DNA of 10,482 nucleotides from an uncultured Clostridia bacterium (GTDB taxonomy: Bacteria; Bacillota_A; Clostridia; TANB77; CAG-508). Location of the stretch: the NCBI GenBank assembly GCA_947594095.1, contig CANQEA010000046.1:1-10482 (forward strand), given 5' to 3'. The notes beneath the pieces are model-generated. The model was given only the letters and a program-made list of their open reading frames with translations, was not told the DNA's origin and made no database searches. Both the position numbers and the translations under genes were made by a program. Shown here piece after piece: positions 9,067 to 10,482 of this stretch. Position 1 is the stretch's first letter. Each line of letters starts with the position of its first letter.

Positions 9067-9095
9067 ATATTATACCCAAAATTAGCACTTGTCAA
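9067..9095 (-). promoter_or_regulatory. Heat-shock operon promoter
   Basis: On the minus strand a perfect TTGACA (9090-9095) is followed by TAATAT (9067-9072) after 17 bases, or by a perfect TATAAT (9069-9074) after 15 bases. The -35 box lies in and beside the central spacer of the upstream CIRCE, so bound HrcA should block the polymerase directly. Transcription would start near 9060. Confidence 0.75.
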
Positions 9096-9108
9096 TAGCA
9101 AGTGCTAA
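9082..9108 (-). promoter_or_regulatory. Upstream CIRCE operator (symmetric)
   Basis: TTAGCACTT (9082-9090), nine bases, then AAGTGCTAA (9100-9108): a perfectly symmetric 9-9-9 CIRCE. Each half differs from the consensus TTAGCACTC/GAGTGCTAA by one compensating base, so the dyad is kept. It covers the -35 region of the operon promoter. Confidence 0.9.
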
Positions 9109-9138
9109 ATTTTTTTGTAAATTTTTTGTGAACATTTT

Positions 9139-10284
9139 TTATACAAATTCTTCCCATACTATATTTGCAAAATCTAAGCCCTTATTTGTTAGTTTTATTT
9201 TATCTCCATCTATAACTAATAAATCTTCATTTATTAATTTTTTAAATTCGTTTCTAAATAAATAAATTGGATTTTCTCCATATTTTTGTTTAAATGATGA
9301 AATATTTACACCATCTATTTTTCTTAAACCTAGTAACATATATTCTTTTTTTCTATCAGATAAAGTTTGTTTTTCTTGGATTATATATCTATCTTTATTA
9401 TCGTTTTTAATATTATCTATATATTCATTTAAATTAGTAACATTAGAATATCTAACACAATCTAAATATGAATGTGCAGCTAAACCAATTCCTATATACT
9501 CTTTTTGCTCCCAGCAATTTAAATTATGTTTAGATTCTTTTCCTCTTTTTGCAAAATTTGATATTTCATAATGCAAATATCCATTTAATTCTAATGTATC
9601 TTTTACATACCAATACATATTTCGTTCTGTATCTTCTAAAGGTAAAGAAACTTCTTTTTTCTCTATCATACTCTCTAGTTTAGTTCCTTCTTCTATAATT
9701 AAAGAATAAACACTAATATGTGTAGGCTCTAACTTAATTACTTCTTGCAAGCTTTCTTTTAAATCCTCAATTGTTTGGTTTGGAAGACCAAGCATTAAAT
9801 CAATATTTATATTAGAAAATCCTACATCTTTTACTAATTTATAAGATTCTAAAAATTGTTCAAAAGTATGTATCCTACCTATTTGTTTAAGAATTGCATT
9901 ATTTGTACTTTGAAGTCCTATGCTTATTCTATTAATACCTACATTTTTATAATCTTCTAATTTTTCTTTTGTTATTGTTCCTGGATTTGCTTCTATTGTT
10001 ATTTCAACTTGATCCCATTTTGTTTTATTATAAGAAAGCTTATTTTTTAAATGTTCTAAAATTTTTACTATATATTTACTATCTATACAAGATGGTGTTC
10101 CACCACCTATATATATTGTAGTTACATTAAAATTTTTAAGATTATACGTATCTATTTCGCAAATTACAGCATTTATATATTCATTTATTTTGTCTTCACA
10201 ACCTGAATAAGATATAAAATCACAATAGTAGCATTTCTTTACACAAAAAGGTATATGAATATAAATTCCAATTTCTTTTTCCAA
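9139..10284 (-). CDS. hemW: HemW, radical SAM heme chaperone (formerly annotated as coproporphyrinogen III oxidase-like)
   Basis: Radical SAM protein of the HemW family, which binds heme and passes it to target proteins; older annotations call it oxygen-independent coproporphyrinogen III oxidase-like. At 381 aa it has normal length. IYIHIPFC leads into the cluster-binding CxxxCxxC at cysteines 14, 18 and 21, the HemW-type spacing with Tyr before the third Cys. GGGTPS is at residues 60-65, EANPGT and GINRISIGLQS follow in the barrel, then DLMLGLPNQT and the C-terminal winged-helix-like HemW domain. Start is TTG at 10284, supported by AAGGAG nine bases upstream; no in-frame ATG fits as well. 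Its start codon abuts the whiA stop, implying co-transcription and translational coupling. It precedes the heat-shock operon, a common hemW-hrcA arrangement in Bacillota, with no clear terminator between them, so some read-through into hrcA is possible. Confidence 0.93.
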   Translation of the reverse strand: MEKEIGIYIHIPFCVKKCYYCDFISYSGCEDKINEYINAVICEIDTYNLKNFNVTTIYIGGGTPSCIDSKYIVKILEHLKNKLSYNKTKWDQVEITIEANPGTITKEKLEDYKNVGINRISIGLQSTNNAILKQIGRIHTFEQFLESYKLVKDVGFSNINIDLMLGLPNQTIEDLKESLQEVIKLEPTHISVYSLIIEEGTKLESMIEKKEVSLPLEDTERNMYWYVKDTLELNGYLHYEISNFAKRGKESKHNLNCWEQKEYIGIGLAAHSYLDCVRYSNVTNLNEYIDNIKNDNKDRYIIQEKQTLSDRKKEYMLLGLRKIDGVNISSFKQKYGENPIYLFRNEFKKLINEDLLVIDGDKIKLTNKGLDFANIVWEEFV

Positions 10285-10482
10285 TTATTTTTTCTCCTTC
10301 GAAATTTCTATAATCTTTTGCAATCTATAATTTACACCAGATTTTCCTACTGGATTTTTAAGCAGTTTCCCAAGATTAGATAGTGGCATATCGGGATTTT
10401 CTACTCTTAAAATAGCTATTTCTTTTAACTTATCATCTAATGAATTAAACTTACCTGATTTTTGTAATTTTCTAATTGCTTC
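10285..10482 (-). CDS. whiA: WhiA C-terminal end (gene continues past the right edge)
   Basis: Sixty-five residues of the DNA-binding protein WhiA, a LAGLIDADG-homing-endonuclease-like fold joined to a C-terminal helix-turn-helix. It is a sporulation regulator in Streptomyces and is linked to cell division and chromosome segregation in Bacillus. The visible part is the helix-turn-helix: LDDKLKEIAILRVENPDMPL, then LSNLGKLLKNPVGKSGVNYR, then LQKIIEI and a short Lys-rich end. The KSGVNYR recognition segment is the clearest family mark (KSGVNHR in most members). The stop at 10285-10287 is directly followed by the hemW TTG start, with the hemW ribosome binding site inside the last whiA codons. Confidence 0.9.
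   Translation of the reverse strand, partial: EAIRKLQKSGKFNSLDDKLKEIAILRVENPDMPLSNLGKLLKNPVGKSGVNYRLQKIIEISKEKK

Noticed and set aside
9109..9138. Terminator between hemW and hrcA.
   Set aside because: The segment is only A/T-rich. No hairpin is visible apart from the CIRCE dyad itself.

Overview
The window is very AT-rich DNA with strong AAGGAGG-type ribosome binding sites, A/T-ending codons and a CIRCE/HrcA heat-shock operon. Together with a YtxC-family gene (known only from endospore formers and relatives) and WhiA, this points to a low-GC Bacillota of the class Clostridia, plausibly a gut-type uncultured lineage. I cannot name the species.

Layout, left to right. Positions 1-2408 (minus) hold almost all of a valyl-tRNA synthetase of the archaeal-like type; its C-terminal end lies outside the window. 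Positions 2504-2824 hold a self-contained minus-strand unit: promoter, strong ribosome binding site, a 73-residue ORF of unknown function with GC-richer codons, and a perfect terminator hairpin. Positions 2937-3794 (plus) encode a YtxC-like sporulation-associated protein, which converges on the chaperone operon at a shared bidirectional terminator.

Positions 3794-9108 (minus) form the class I heat-shock operon, in transcription order hrcA - grpE - dnaK - small unknown ORF (111 aa) - dnaJ. It is headed by a TTGACA promoter and two CIRCE operators. HrcA represses the operon through CIRCE; DnaK, DnaJ and GrpE form the Hsp70 folding cycle. Further upstream are hemW and the 3' end of whiA, whose stop codon directly abuts the hemW start.

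The main points of interest are: (1) dnaJ is split by a +1 shift between the second and third zinc motifs, at a CTT-CGG-A site that resembles the prfB recoding site and carries a codon that is almost absent from the window; (2) the dnaK leader can fold into two hairpins whose loops carry complementary GC-rich hexamers (possible kissing loops), with a competing long-range fold; (3) an unknown gene lies between dnaK and dnaJ, preceded by a long hairpin; (4) valS is of the archaeal-like type; (5) a compositionally distinct small gene contains a strong internal hairpin. No CRISPR array, transposon, tRNA or rRNA was seen.
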